Source of the DNA: an uncultured Clostridia bacterium
GTDB taxonomy: Bacteria; Bacillota; Clostridia; TANB77; CAG-508
NCBI GenBank assembly: GCA_947601495.1
Contig: CANQGE010000001.1
Coordinates: 199,580-263,579, forward strand
Length of the DNA: 64,000 nucleotides
Direction: 5' to 3'
Position numbers and translations under genes: made by a program. Each line of letters starts with the position of its first letter. The stretch's first letter is position 1. The notes under the pieces were generated by a model. That model was not told where the DNA came from. It was given only the letters and a program-made list of their open reading frames with translations, and did no database searches. This document shows, one piece after another, positions 56,220 through 64,000 of this stretch.

Positions 56220-57262
56220 TCTTTTTTCTCCATAAATTTATTATATTTTTTTATTCCTATATACAAAATAATTGCTGATAATAATGTAATTCCTAATAAA
56301 CCTATTGGTGTAAATATTGCTTTTGTATATCCTAAAAATACTGGAATAGCTCCCACAAATAAAGCTAATGTTAATAATCCAAAATCCATTCCCTTATTAT
56401 TAAATAAAATATTGCTTAAAGCGGTTAAGGTTATTGGCATAGTCATATTAAAGAATAATATTGCTAGAATTCCTAATATGCTGTTATTAAATGCAAAAGC
56501 AAATAAAAATGCTGAAATTACTAGTGATAGTAATGAGATTTTCATAAAACCTATCTTGTCGCCTATGATTCCACCTAGCATTTTACCAAATACTACTGCA
56601 AATATAGAAATTAAAGCTAATATAAAACTGTTTTTCCATTCAAATGATAATATTAAGCCAACATATCCCCTTATTACAACAGTTATTATTAAACATATAA
56701 TTGCTATACTTTCATTTGTATTTATTTTAGGTATTATTACTTTTTCATTTTTTACTTTATCTTTTATTTGTTTATATAGCCAAAATAGTATTATTGCAGA
56801 GATTAATAATATTAAAATAATTATATAATATTTGTTAAATCCTATTGAAGCTGATTTCCCTCCTAAAAATATTCCCATCGCACCTGTTGAAACAAATATT
56901 CCTGAAAGAGTTGCTTTCTTATCGCTTATATTTAATACATCAATTCCTCCGCCTACATGAAACATAGCATTTCCTATTCCAGCTATAATACATGATATAA
57001 TTCCAAAATTAGAAAATCCAAATGCAATTGCAACTAATATACAGCCTATTGCAGAACATAATGCATTCTTATTTACTTTATCTGCAATAATTCCAATAGG
57101 TAATTGAATTGCAAAAGCAAAAAAATTATATAAAAATATTGCAATAAATAAATTTGCATTTGCACCCATTTTTTGTGTTACCAAGTTAGTTACCAATATT
57201 GCACATGCTAAATCTACAATAAAATGAAAAGTGCTATATATTCCTACGATTTTTTTAGTCAT
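56213..57262 (-). CDS. Major facilitator superfamily transporter
   Basis: The 349-residue protein has about ten transmembrane segments and MFS motif A-like loops: LPIGIIADKVNKNALCSAIG (~56-75) and KMLGGIIGDKIGFMKIS (~226-242). The fosmidomycin-resistance-type (Fsr) MFS shares GNAMFHVGGG (~97-106), which is seen here. Substrate not known. It is slightly short for MFS (usually ~390-420). Confidence 0.82.
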   Translation of the reverse strand: MTKKIVGIYSTFHFIVDLACAILVTNLVTQKMGANANLFIAIFLYNFFAFAIQLPIGIIADKVNKNALCSAIGCILVAIAFGFSNFGIISCIIAGIGNAMFHVGGGIDVLNISDKKATLSGIFVSTGAMGIFLGGKSASIGFNKYYIIILILLISAIILFWLYKQIKDKVKNEKVIIPKINTNESIAIICLIITVVIRGYVGLILSFEWKNSFILALISIFAVVFGKMLGGIIGDKIGFMKISLLSLVISAFLFAFAFNNSILGILAILFFNMTMPITLTALSNILFNNKGMDFGLLTLALFVGAIPVFLGYTKAIFTPIGLLGITLLSAIILYIGIKKYNKFMEKKEC

Positions 57263-57331
57263 TAATATCTCCTATTCTATAAATTATGTTTTCATTCTAC
57301 AATATTTCATATTTTTTTACAATAGTTTATA

Positions 57332-57445
57332 TTAACAGCAATTAGCTTTTACTTTAAATTAATCATAAAAAATGTGAAGTAAAGCTTACTCCACATTTTT
57401 TGTTACTATTTTAATTATTTATTGCATCTATAATTTCTTGACCAT
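57332..57445. repeat. 114-bp direct repeat, right copy
   Basis: Partner of 52138-52251. Contains the last codons of the NERD-like gene and its terminator. The two copies bracket about 5.1 kb. Confidence 0.85.
57367..57401 (-). terminator. Terminator of the NERD-like gene
   Basis: AAAAAATGTGAAGTAA pairs with TTACTCCACATTTTTT with one G-U pair, then T-tract. Homologous to the terminator at 52173. Confidence 0.85.
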
Positions 57446-57734
57446 GAAATTTTATTTTTGTAGGTGATAAAATTTTTAAATTTTCTAATTCAGTTAAGTC
57501 TTTATATTTTAAATTTATATCGTGTAAAACATACATTCCTATATTTGCATTTTTAAGCTCATACTCTATTTCATGCTCTCCATTATATCCTAATTCACAA
57601 ATTTTTAGTCTTCTCGCAATACTATCATTACTAGGATATTCTTTGCTTAATTTTTTAAGAGCATTAAGTTGATACTCTAATTCACTATCTTTTTTATAAA
57701 ATATAGTTTCATTAAACTGCTTAAAAAGTTCCAT
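57411..57734 (-). CDS. Short NERD (nuclease-related) domain-like protein, likely truncated
   Basis: The 107-residue product (start at the ATG after AAAAGGGG) has a helical N-terminus (LNALKKLSKEYPSNDSIARR) and the NERD-type entry GYNGEHEIEYELKNANIGMY followed by VLHDINLKYKDL. In full NERD proteins the catalytic strands follow; here the frame ends soon after, in KIKFHGQEIIDAINN. So it is a fragment, or a small non-catalytic variant. The 3' end and terminator are duplicated near 52.2 kb. Confidence 0.6.
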   Translation of the reverse strand: MELFKQFNETIFYKKDSELEYQLNALKKLSKEYPSNDSIARRLKICELGYNGEHEIEYELKNANIGMYVLHDINLKYKDLTELENLKILSPTKIKFHGQEIIDAINN

Positions 57735-57806
57735 TTTTTCCCCTTTTAATTTTTTAATATTATAAATTACTAAATTCATTAAAACTTTTCTTTAGCATAA
57801 ATTATT

Positions 57807-58235
57807 TTATATTCTCTTCCTATTAAGTTCTACTATTATTCCTCTTCCACCTAATATTACAAAAATTAATCCTAGTGCAGGGAAAAGCCAAACTAATAAG
57901 TCTAAAGATTTTACACCTATTTTGCTTGGATCATCTTTATCATAATACATTTCTATTTCTTTTCCTTCATAAAAGCTACTAGAATAGCTACCTAACCTTG
58001 ACTCATAGTTTTCTCCATCAACAGTATATGAAACATATACGTCATGACTTTCATTATCGGTACCTCTGTGATAAGTTATTATTCTTGTAATAGTTCCTAC
58101 TGTATCAATTTTATTCTCATAATTAAGTACATTTTTAACTGCAAATAATCCCACTATAATAAATATTACTCCCAAAATTGCAAATATAATATCTTTTAAA
58201 ATTTCATTTTTCATAGATTTTGTACTCACTTTCAA
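57807..58235 (-). CDS. DUF3592 domain membrane protein
   Basis: The 142-residue protein has two transmembrane helices (about 13-33, 110-130) flanking a compact extracytoplasmic DUF3592 domain (VGTITRIITYHRGTDNESHD, VSYTVDGENYESRLGSYSSS, YYDKDDPSKIGV). Function unknown. It may belong with the neighbouring membrane genes. Confidence 0.85.
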   Translation of the reverse strand: MKVSTKSMKNEILKDIIFAILGVIFIIVGLFAVKNVLNYENKIDTVGTITRIITYHRGTDNESHDVYVSYTVDGENYESRLGSYSSSFYEGKEIEMYYDKDDPSKIGVKSLDLLVWLFPALGLIFVILGGRGIIVELNRKRI

Positions 58236-58278
58236 ATTATTTTATTTAATATAATTTCTACAATTTTTTTATTTTCTT

Positions 58279-58836
58279 TTAATTTATATATCCACATATA
58301 ACTGATATAAAGTCCACTACCATAACAATTAAAATTATAATTGCAATATTTTTTAATGTTTTTTCTTTTATTTTCACAAATATCTTATTCAATAGTGGCT
58401 GAATTAAATATACAAAGGCCATTCCTCCAATTGCTAATAAAGAACTATTTCGTAATGAAATTCTACCATCTAAGTTTAATATATCATAGCTATAATCCCA
58501 CCATCTTTTGTGAAATATTAACTCCATAAAATAGCTTGCTAAAAATTCAACAGTTGAAACTAATATTAAAATTGCAACAAATACTATTATTGGTGTTATA
58601 TTTATTTTAAATACTCTTATTTCTTTATTCATTAATTTTCTCAATGAGAATATTAAAATTAGTGCTCCAAAGCCATAAATTGGTAAATAGCATCCATGCA
58701 AAAAACCTCTATTTACAAATCCATTTCCAATTGCAAATTCCCATATTACCTCATAAATCCATCCTATTATACAATATACGAAGAAACAGCATACATAAAA
58801 ATACCATTTGTTATTAACTTGCTTTTCTTTTTCCAT
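58279..58836 (-). CDS. Putative ABC transporter permease, CmpB family (PF06541)
   Basis: The 185-residue protein has four or five transmembrane helices with the family motifs YCIIGWIYEVIWE, VNRGFLHGCYLPIYGFGAL, KRWWDYS and LDGRISLRNSSL. The CmpB label is historical; no ABC function is proven. Single gene with its own ribosome site. Confidence 0.85.
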   Translation of the reverse strand: MEKEKQVNNKWYFYVCCFFVYCIIGWIYEVIWEFAIGNGFVNRGFLHGCYLPIYGFGALILIFSLRKLMNKEIRVFKINITPIIVFVAILILVSTVEFLASYFMELIFHKRWWDYSYDILNLDGRISLRNSSLLAIGGMAFVYLIQPLLNKIFVKIKEKTLKNIAIIILIVMVVDFISVICGYIN

Positions 58837-58884
58837 TTATTACTCTCCTTTATAAATTTTTCATTCTATAGTATTTTATATTTT

Positions 58885-59958
58885 TTAATTAGATGAATTT
58901 TGAAATTTTGTTATATCATCTACTCTTCCTGCAAAATATGGTTTTTCTTTTCCACTTTCCCTTAAAAATATTGCAAATGTATCATCTACATAAAAATATC
59001 TTGGTTTTTCCAATGTTGTATCTGAAGCAGTCGCCCAAAATCCAAATTCACTTTTTATTTCTCCACCATTTTCATCTAAAGTAAATTGTATAGTTTGTAT
59101 TGCTTCTTTTATTTCTACTGTATCATGATCAGCAGTATTAAATTCCTTTTTGGTTAATTCTTCATATTTTCTTGTTTCATTAATTGTTAATTTAGGAGCT
59201 TTAAACTCATCTTTATCTTCAAACTGTTTATTTCCTGTATATTTTGAAGCTTCATCATTCATATTTTTATATATGTCATTAAAATTATTTCCTTTCGGAT
59301 TTTTACAGAATATTACTTCATCATTTGTTTTAGTATTTATTAATATTGCAAAATCATCTTTTGAATTATAATATAAAACTTGAATTTGATCTCCTTTATA
59401 ATTTTCAGTATTCTCATCCACTCCAAAATATTCTATATTCTCATATTTATTACCAAAATTTCCATTTTCTAAGTTGTCAAAAGCATTCCAATATTCAAAC
59501 TTTCTATATAGCATTGTATAGAAAAGATATCCTGTATTATCTGACCAATCAAAATTATCTATTATATTACTTGTCTGATTAAATTTTTCTTTTACTCCTT
59601 TTTCTATTTGTTCTTTTAATTCCAAAGTTTTTAATCCATAAATTTTAAAATAGTAATCTTCTGAAAGCATTGATTCATTAAAATCTTCTTTATTTAAATT
59701 TTTTACCATTTCTGGCTGAGGATTAAATACAACATCTCCCTTTACAAGTTCATTTTTCAAATCATTCCAAACCAATTGAACTGTTCCACACCAACTACTA
59801 TCTGCTGTTATTTTGTCATTCATTGTTGGCACAACTGTAATACCTTCAGTCTTTGCCAATTTTGTTGCTTTTTTTCCAAATACATTTGCTTTGTTTAATA
59901 CGATAATTCCAACGACTATTACTATACATATTATTAATATTTTTATTTTTTTACTCAT
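58885..59958 (-). CDS. Membrane-anchored serpin-like protein
   Basis: The 357-residue protein has a signal anchor (IKILIICIVIVVGIIVLNK), an early segment with SSWCGTVQLVWNDL, and a C-terminal half reminiscent of serpins: IQTIQFTLDENGGEI, FGFWATASDTT in the place of a reactive loop and RYFYVDDTFAIFLRES with PYFAGRVDDI like the serpin C-terminal signature. It is shorter than a full serpin (~370-400) and the loop is degenerate, so inhibitory function is unclear. The whole may be a family of its own. Confidence 0.5.
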   Translation of the reverse strand: MSKKIKILIICIVIVVGIIVLNKANVFGKKATKLAKTEGITVVPTMNDKITADSSWCGTVQLVWNDLKNELVKGDVVFNPQPEMVKNLNKEDFNESMLSEDYYFKIYGLKTLELKEQIEKGVKEKFNQTSNIIDNFDWSDNTGYLFYTMLYRKFEYWNAFDNLENGNFGNKYENIEYFGVDENTENYKGDQIQVLYYNSKDDFAILINTKTNDEVIFCKNPKGNNFNDIYKNMNDEASKYTGNKQFEDKDEFKAPKLTINETRKYEELTKKEFNTADHDTVEIKEAIQTIQFTLDENGGEIKSEFGFWATASDTTLEKPRYFYVDDTFAIFLRESGKEKPYFAGRVDDITKFQNSSN

Positions 59959-60025
59959 ATATTAGCCTCTCCACAATTTAAATAGTTGTTCCACTCATAT
60001 TCAGAAGTTAGTTCGGTATATTATT

Positions 60026-60697
60026 TTATACTGGTCTTGTAGCATTTATCATCATAGTTGTTATTATAGCAGACATATTGCTTATAACAGTCTGTGCAAT
60101 TTTTATTTTTTTAGCAATTTCTGTATCTTTTATTTCTTTTAGTCTACTTTCTAATTTTTCTTTTTCATATTTATTAAAAATATTTTTTAAAAATCTAGTA
60201 GAATTTAATAAAGATGCTAATAAAATTATATCATCTGTTAAATTTCCTTTTTCTAAAAGCTCTATTTTTATTTCATTGATAACATCAGTAAATTTATTTT
60301 CATCTATTTTTACTACTTCTTTACTTCCAATTAGTCCTTTTTTATTTTCTAAAGTTATAAGATTATCTTTTAGCATATCGTCTTTTAATATATTAATTAA
60401 TTCTTTTAAGTTTTTAGTTGAAAATCCATAACAAATAGAAGTTAATATATTTTTCAAAGGTATTTCATCTTTTTTCATATCTCCAATAATTTCATACAAC
60501 TTTTCATTATAATTTGCTGTTGGCATTTTATCGGTAAGTATCACCTTGTTCTTGTCTGTAATTTCTAAGTTTTCATCTAACATCATTTCTATAATCATTG
60601 ATACAATTAAATATGGTGTTAATTCCCTTCTTTGTAAATTCTTTTTCTCTTTTAACATGCATAAAGCATATTTTTCTGTAATAGTTTCCTTATTCAT
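60026..60697 (-). CDS. GPP34/GOLPH3-like protein
   Basis: The 223-residue helical protein has the pattern of GPP34 (PI4P-binding GOLPH3) domains: YALCMLKEKKNLQRRELTPY, IIEMMLDENLEITDKNKVIL, and LLASLLNSTRFLKNIFNK followed by a Lys/Glu helix. In bacteria these proteins have no known function. The end (ISNMSAIITTMMINATRPV) is hydrophobic. Confidence 0.5.
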   Translation of the reverse strand: MNKETITEKYALCMLKEKKNLQRRELTPYLIVSMIIEMMLDENLEITDKNKVILTDKMPTANYNEKLYEIIGDMKKDEIPLKNILTSICYGFSTKNLKELINILKDDMLKDNLITLENKKGLIGSKEVVKIDENKFTDVINEIKIELLEKGNLTDDIILLASLLNSTRFLKNIFNKYEKEKLESRLKEIKDTEIAKKIKIAQTVISNMSAIITTMMINATRPV

Positions 60698-60731
60698 AAT
60701 ACATTTTCCTTTCTTTTTTTAATAATCTTAA

Positions 60732-61061
60732 TTATTTTTGTAACTTTATTTTAATTCCTATAACACCATACTCTTTTTCTTTATCTTTTGAATAATATTG
60801 GTACATTGACTCTACTTTTCTTTTTATTTCTTTTTCATCATCATACAACTTTTTAAATAATTCTTCAAAAGAATTTGCTCTATATATTTGAGAAACATCA
60901 ACCAATAATTTTTCTTGTAAATCAGGTAATTTTGAAAATTCTATTTGATCGCCAACTTTTATTTGTTGTCTTTTTTCATCAAATAGCCTAAATTCTACAG
61001 TCTTTGTTCCATTTTTTATTCTTTCAAATGGGCTTTCATTTAGTTTCATTTTATGTAGCAT
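60732..61061 (-). CDS. ASCH domain protein
   Basis: The 109-residue protein has the ASCH pattern: MKLNESPFERIKNGTKTVEF, RLFDEKRQQIKVGDQIEF and GVIGIKIK at the end. Such proteins bind RNA or nucleosides. It lies 34 bases upstream of the GPP34-like gene. Confidence 0.85.
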   Translation of the reverse strand: MLHKMKLNESPFERIKNGTKTVEFRLFDEKRQQIKVGDQIEFSKLPDLQEKLLVDVSQIYRANSFEELFKKLYDDEKEIKRKVESMYQYYSKDKEKEYGVIGIKIKLQK

Positions 61062-61397
61062 AATTTTTCTCCTTTAGATTTTATTTATGTCTTACTAAAA
61101 AGTAATATTTCAAGATTTTTAATTAAGTTACTACTTATCTATCAAATTTATATCATAAAATTATTTAATTATCAATTATACTTTGCAATTAATAATTTGT
61201 ATTTTGTAGGTTAATCAAACATATGTCACAACTTTTGGCTTTATACAATTACCATCTTGATATAATTTTTATTTTATATTTTATATTTTCTATATTCACT
61301 CTCCTATTCTTTATAAGCCTATAATAATTAAAAAAACTTGTAATATACTTTGAAATTAAGTATATTACAAGTTTTTTATTGTTCAAATTCATTGGAC
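61062..61397. other. AT-rich gap with terminator
   Basis: No gene is seen in these 336 bases. The left part is AT-rich, and a short frame around 61185-61290 (ending PKVVTYV on the minus strand) could be a gene remnant. The right part holds the terminator listed separately. Confidence 0.5.
61331..61377 (-). terminator. Terminator downstream of the 332-codon gene
   Basis: A perfect 20-bp stem (AAAAAACTTGTAATATACTT/AAGTATATTACAAGTTTTTT) over a 7-base loop, with T-tract on the minus strand. Half of this stem recurs near 62422-62440 at the other end of the gene. Confidence 0.9.
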
Positions 61398-62396
61398 TTA
61401 TTTGGTATCGTTATAACATTCTTCTAATTTTTTCTTCAATTCTTTTATCATAAGATTTGCTCTACTTTTTATTATATTTTCGGCATTTTCAAAATACTCT
61501 TTTATTTGATTAAAATTTTCAGGTAATAATTTCCCATCTTCTCTACTAAATAAATTTTTAACATCTCCATCTTCTATGTATGCATCTAAGTAGTTATATT
61601 TTATATAGTTTGAAAAATTACCAAAAACTATAAAATAGTCTTTGTTTTTTTCTAAATGTTCATTAAATACATTTGGCTTATTATCATAAAATGCTTTTAC
61701 CGATTTTAAATATAAATCAAATTGATCCTTGAATACTCTACTCCTGTTATTATTCAAACGTTGGCCTGATGGCAGTGGCATAAAATTTCCAAAAGTTTCA
61801 TAATTCCATCTAAAATCTTCTGCTTTTTTAATTATTTGCTTTAAGTTATCCTTATCTTTAATAATCTTAATTAAATTATCATTTAGATATTTACAAATTG
61901 TATCTCGAGTATTTAGTGTATCTCCATTTAACATTATTTTATTATCTTTGTTTTCAAAATATATTTTTTGTATTTTATTTTCTATGATATCAATATCTAT
62001 TCCTATTCTCTTCCAAAGCAAATAGTATATAGCATAAGATACTTGTAACCTATCTGCATCTCCCTTATGATTTTCAAAAATAGATTTATTTAGATATTCT
62101 TCATTTCCATAAAATTTTTTATACTTAATTAATAATTCTGGAAATTCATTTTCTAAACGTTTTTCTTTAAAGCTTTCTAAAACTTCTTCAGTTCCTAACA
62201 AATTTAGATATTTTTTTGAATTTTCTAAAATCTTGTCCCAGTCTTCTTTTAAATATGCACTTTTTATTAAACAGTATTTAAACATTTTTTTCAGTTGCGT
62301 TTCAGTTATCTTATTTTCAACTTTCTCGTTAAGTTCTTTTTCTAAAAAATTTTTTATTATATCTACACAAACTTTTTCTTTATCTTGCTCACTCAC
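61398..62396 (-). CDS. Protein of unknown family (332 residues)
   Basis: Start placed at a GTG (VSEQDKEKVCVDII) behind GGAGG. The longer frame begins at an ATG (62441) which lies inside a remnant terminator arm and is likely chance. The protein is helical with DADRLQVSYAIYYLLWKRIG and a central NYETFGNFMPLPSGQRLNNN followed by VFKDQFDLYLKSVKAFYDN; such FGNFMPLP-type motifs occur in uncharacterised bacterial proteins (DUF6994-like at best). The ending KKLEECYNDTK resembles KLLEKYYNNTK encoded in the scar just upstream of its start. Confidence 0.6.
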   Translation of the reverse strand: MSEQDKEKVCVDIIKNFLEKELNEKVENKITETQLKKMFKYCLIKSAYLKEDWDKILENSKKYLNLLGTEEVLESFKEKRLENEFPELLIKYKKFYGNEEYLNKSIFENHKGDADRLQVSYAIYYLLWKRIGIDIDIIENKIQKIYFENKDNKIMLNGDTLNTRDTICKYLNDNLIKIIKDKDNLKQIIKKAEDFRWNYETFGNFMPLPSGQRLNNNRSRVFKDQFDLYLKSVKAFYDNKPNVFNEHLEKNKDYFIVFGNFSNYIKYNYLDAYIEDGDVKNLFSREDGKLLPENFNQIKEYFENAENIIKSRANLMIKELKKKLEECYNDTK

Positions 62397-62459
62397 ACTT
62401 TTTAATACCTCCACTGATATTAGTATATTACAAGTTTTCATTGTTCAAATTTGTTGGAC

Positions 62460-62549
62460 TTATTTTGTGTTGTTATAATATTTTTCTAATAATTTTATTA
62501 CGTCCAAATCCATATTTTCTCGTTTAAAATATACATGATGGTTGTGTTT
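62460..62549 (-). pseudogene. 29-codon gene-end remnant after the HopA1-like gene
   Basis: In frame after the TAG stop (62550-62552) of the next gene the frame stays open for 29 codons to a TAA (62460-62462). It repeats KRENMDLDVIK (also in that gene, 62670-62709; DNA 39/40 identical) and ends LLEKYYNNTK, like the end of the 332-codon gene. This is a recombination scar or an older C-terminus. Confidence 0.7.
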
Positions 62550-63782
62550 CTAAATATATTGATTTCGAACATCATCTACATCTACATCTACATCGATATC
62601 AAACATATTATTTTCTGAAAGTTGAGGATATTTTTTTACTAAATTTTTTGAAATCTGTTGTCGTAGTTCTTTTATTACGTCCAAGTCCATATTTTCTCGT
62701 TTAAAATATCCAGAAAAGCATTTTCTTAATTCTTCATACTCTTGTGGTGTCTTTTTACTTTTTCTAAGCAAGGCAATTAATTCTTGATACTTTTCTATTG
62801 GTGCCAATTGCATTTCTTTCAAATCATTTGGTTTATGATAATATTTAAAACCTTCTGGTATATGACACCCATATCTTCTTCTAAGTCCAGGAGTAGCCAA
62901 AATTTGGAGTATATTTATTGCTAGCTTTAGGGTTGAAATACTGCTAACTGATTCCTTTAACAGTTTAGAATAAGATGTTCTTCCTTGATTTAATCTTGGC
63001 TCAAATCCATACCCAATATAATCATTAACTATTCCCAAGTGTGGAGATGGCTTATGAATATGCTTTCTCAATTCCTTATTTTCTTCAATAATCTCATTAA
63101 TAAAGTTTACATATTCAACTACTTGTTCTTCATCTGCTAAATAAATAACTATTGTATCAGATTGTTGATTTTCTTTTCTTTTCTTAAAATTTATATGTAC
63201 CTTAAAATTGTATGGAATTCCTTTTTGATTGCATTTTTCAATGATTTTATTTGCTATTTCAGCTCTTTCATTTGTATCAACTGTTAAATATAATCTATGT
63301 TTAACTTTATCACTTCTAATATGATTATTACTTAAATTTGGATTTAAATGATGGCTTTTAAAATAAAACCATCCTACACTATTAATATAAGTTTTTCCTC
63401 TATCTTCCACAGTATGTTCTCCTATTCCAAAAACTCGTTCTGCTGTTTCTGCATTTTTGTTAATAAAGTTTTCTAAGTTATCTTCTGATTTTAATACATT
63501 AGATAAAACTTTTAGCATTGTTTGATATGATTGTTGAGCATCATTGGGATGACGTTTTATATATTTTTGATAATCTAAATTTTGTAAATATTGCTGTATT
63601 GCTATGCATAATAAATTATAATAATTTTTGGCAGTTGTACTTCCTAGTTCATAATTGTGACACAGTGAAAAGGCTTCCCATTTATATCTATCATCACCTA
63701 ATAGTAAAGCGTAAAACTCAGGATTATCTAAAGGATTAATCATTGTTTTCTTTAATTCTTTAAAATTTTCTAATCTTTTCAT
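62550..63782 (-). CDS. HopA1-like protein of unknown function
   Basis: 410 residues. The part from ~145 to 330 resembles the HopA1 effector-like domain found in some peptide-modification clusters: HRLYLTVDTNERAEIANKII, IPYNFKVHINFKKR, TIVIYLADEEQVVEYVNFI and KPSPHLGIVNDYIGYGFEP with GRTSYSKLLKESVS. The N-terminus is helical. The 3' end contains DVDVDVDD encoded by a 6-base repeat (CATCTA/GATGTA type), followed by the TAG and the in-frame remnant. Ribosome site AAAGGA before the ATG. Substrate and partners are unknown: no peptide precursor is seen. Confidence 0.5.
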   Translation of the reverse strand: MKRLENFKELKKTMINPLDNPEFYALLLGDDRYKWEAFSLCHNYELGSTTAKNYYNLLCIAIQQYLQNLDYQKYIKRHPNDAQQSYQTMLKVLSNVLKSEDNLENFINKNAETAERVFGIGEHTVEDRGKTYINSVGWFYFKSHHLNPNLSNNHIRSDKVKHRLYLTVDTNERAEIANKIIEKCNQKGIPYNFKVHINFKKRKENQQSDTIVIYLADEEQVVEYVNFINEIIEENKELRKHIHKPSPHLGIVNDYIGYGFEPRLNQGRTSYSKLLKESVSSISTLKLAINILQILATPGLRRRYGCHIPEGFKYYHKPNDLKEMQLAPIEKYQELIALLRKSKKTPQEYEELRKCFSGYFKRENMDLDVIKELRQQISKNLVKKYPQLSENNMFDIDVDVDVDDVRNQYI

Positions 63783-63849
63783 TATTATTCCTTTCTATAA
63801 ATATTATATTTAATATTTTTAATTATTTTAGTTCCTTCGTCCCTCTGTA

Positions 63850-63962
63850 AATTAAAAAAGCTTATTTTTCAGTGCATACAGGGATACACTAATGTTTAAA
63901 AATACTGAAAAATAAGAATTCTGTGGAGCGGGTAACCAGAAGTAAGATTTCCCATTACCCGC
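63850..63962 (-). terminator. Terminator plus stem-loop, possible end of a non-coding RNA
   Basis: On the minus strand a 13-bp stem (63861-63873 with 63904-63916, CTTATTTTTCAGT/ACTGAAAAATAAG, 30-base loop) ends with CTTTTTT: a terminator. Just 5' of it is an 8-bp GC-rich stem GCGGGTAA/TTACCCGC (63928-63962). The transcript starts beyond the window. I do not recognise the RNA or gene. Confidence 0.65.
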
Positions 63963-64000
63963 TATTTATATAGTTTTAAATTTATATTTTTTAAGTTTGT

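Noticed and set aside
1..64000. CRISPR arrays and cas genes
   Set aside because: No regularly spaced direct repeats with unique spacers and no cas-like proteins were seen.
1..64000. Insertion sequences or transposase genes as the source of the dispersed elements
   Set aside because: No transposase, RAYT or reverse transcriptase gene is encoded in the window; a helper could lie elsewhere.

Overview
This is a 64 kb, very AT-rich chromosomal segment of a spore-forming anaerobe of the Clostridia (Bacillota). The lineage call rests on gene content: spore cortex hydrolase SleB, SpoVS, a GerW/YtfJ sporulation protein, formate-tetrahydrofolate ligase, LL-diaminopimelate aminotransferase, the DUF370 regulator RemA, an Asp23/AmaP envelope-stress cluster, and a large non-coding RNA beside a CorB/DUF21-like membrane gene that fits the OLE RNA-OapA pair. 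Nearly all genes are on the minus strand; exceptions are a CBM-like protein (3313), a tRNA-Asn (18389), an alpha/beta hydrolase (18669) and a CDF metal transporter (48904). The genetic code is standard.

1-18.2 kb is core housekeeping in long minus-strand runs: a partial aminopeptidase P, prepilin peptidase, YqeG, sleB, fhs, a DUF212 protein, xseB, xseA, nusB, the DUF2273-amaP-asp23 set, fmt, def, priA, gmk, rpoZ, remA, yicC and rsmE. 18.4-35.9 kb holds tRNA-Asn with a tRNA-derived structured repeat, a tandem-domain ThyX, ytfJ, DUF2953, scpA (no scpB beside it), recX, recA, a solute-binding protein, spoVS, ymdB, a zeta-toxin-like kinase, guaB, dapL and holA. 35.9-37.1 kb is the predicted OLE RNA and its OapA partner. 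37.2-44.3 kb carries a huge FtsX-type permease and a YtrA-type GntR/ABC transporter operon with a palindromic operator. 44.6-49.8 kb holds a Lon-type protease, rimI, tsaB, tsaE and the CDF transporter.

From 49.8 kb to the end lies an accessory region: a frameshifted gene encoding about eight helix-turn-helix-like repeats joined by charged helices, a 911-residue protein of unknown family with a 54-residue gene upstream of it, small membrane proteins, an MFS transporter, a short NERD-like protein, DUF3592, CmpB, serpin-like, GPP34-like and ASCH proteins, and two poorly known genes with recombination scars. A 114-bp direct repeat (3' end of the NERD-like gene plus its terminator) brackets about 5.1 kb of this region.

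The most unusual structure is a dispersed element present four times (near 2.3, 14.6, 40.8 and 44.5 kb). A core of about 87 bp is almost identical in all copies, yet each copy sits at the centre of a long inverted repeat whose arms differ from locus to locus. In at least two cases the arm sequence matches the 3' end of the neighbouring gene. No standard element class that I know explains this.
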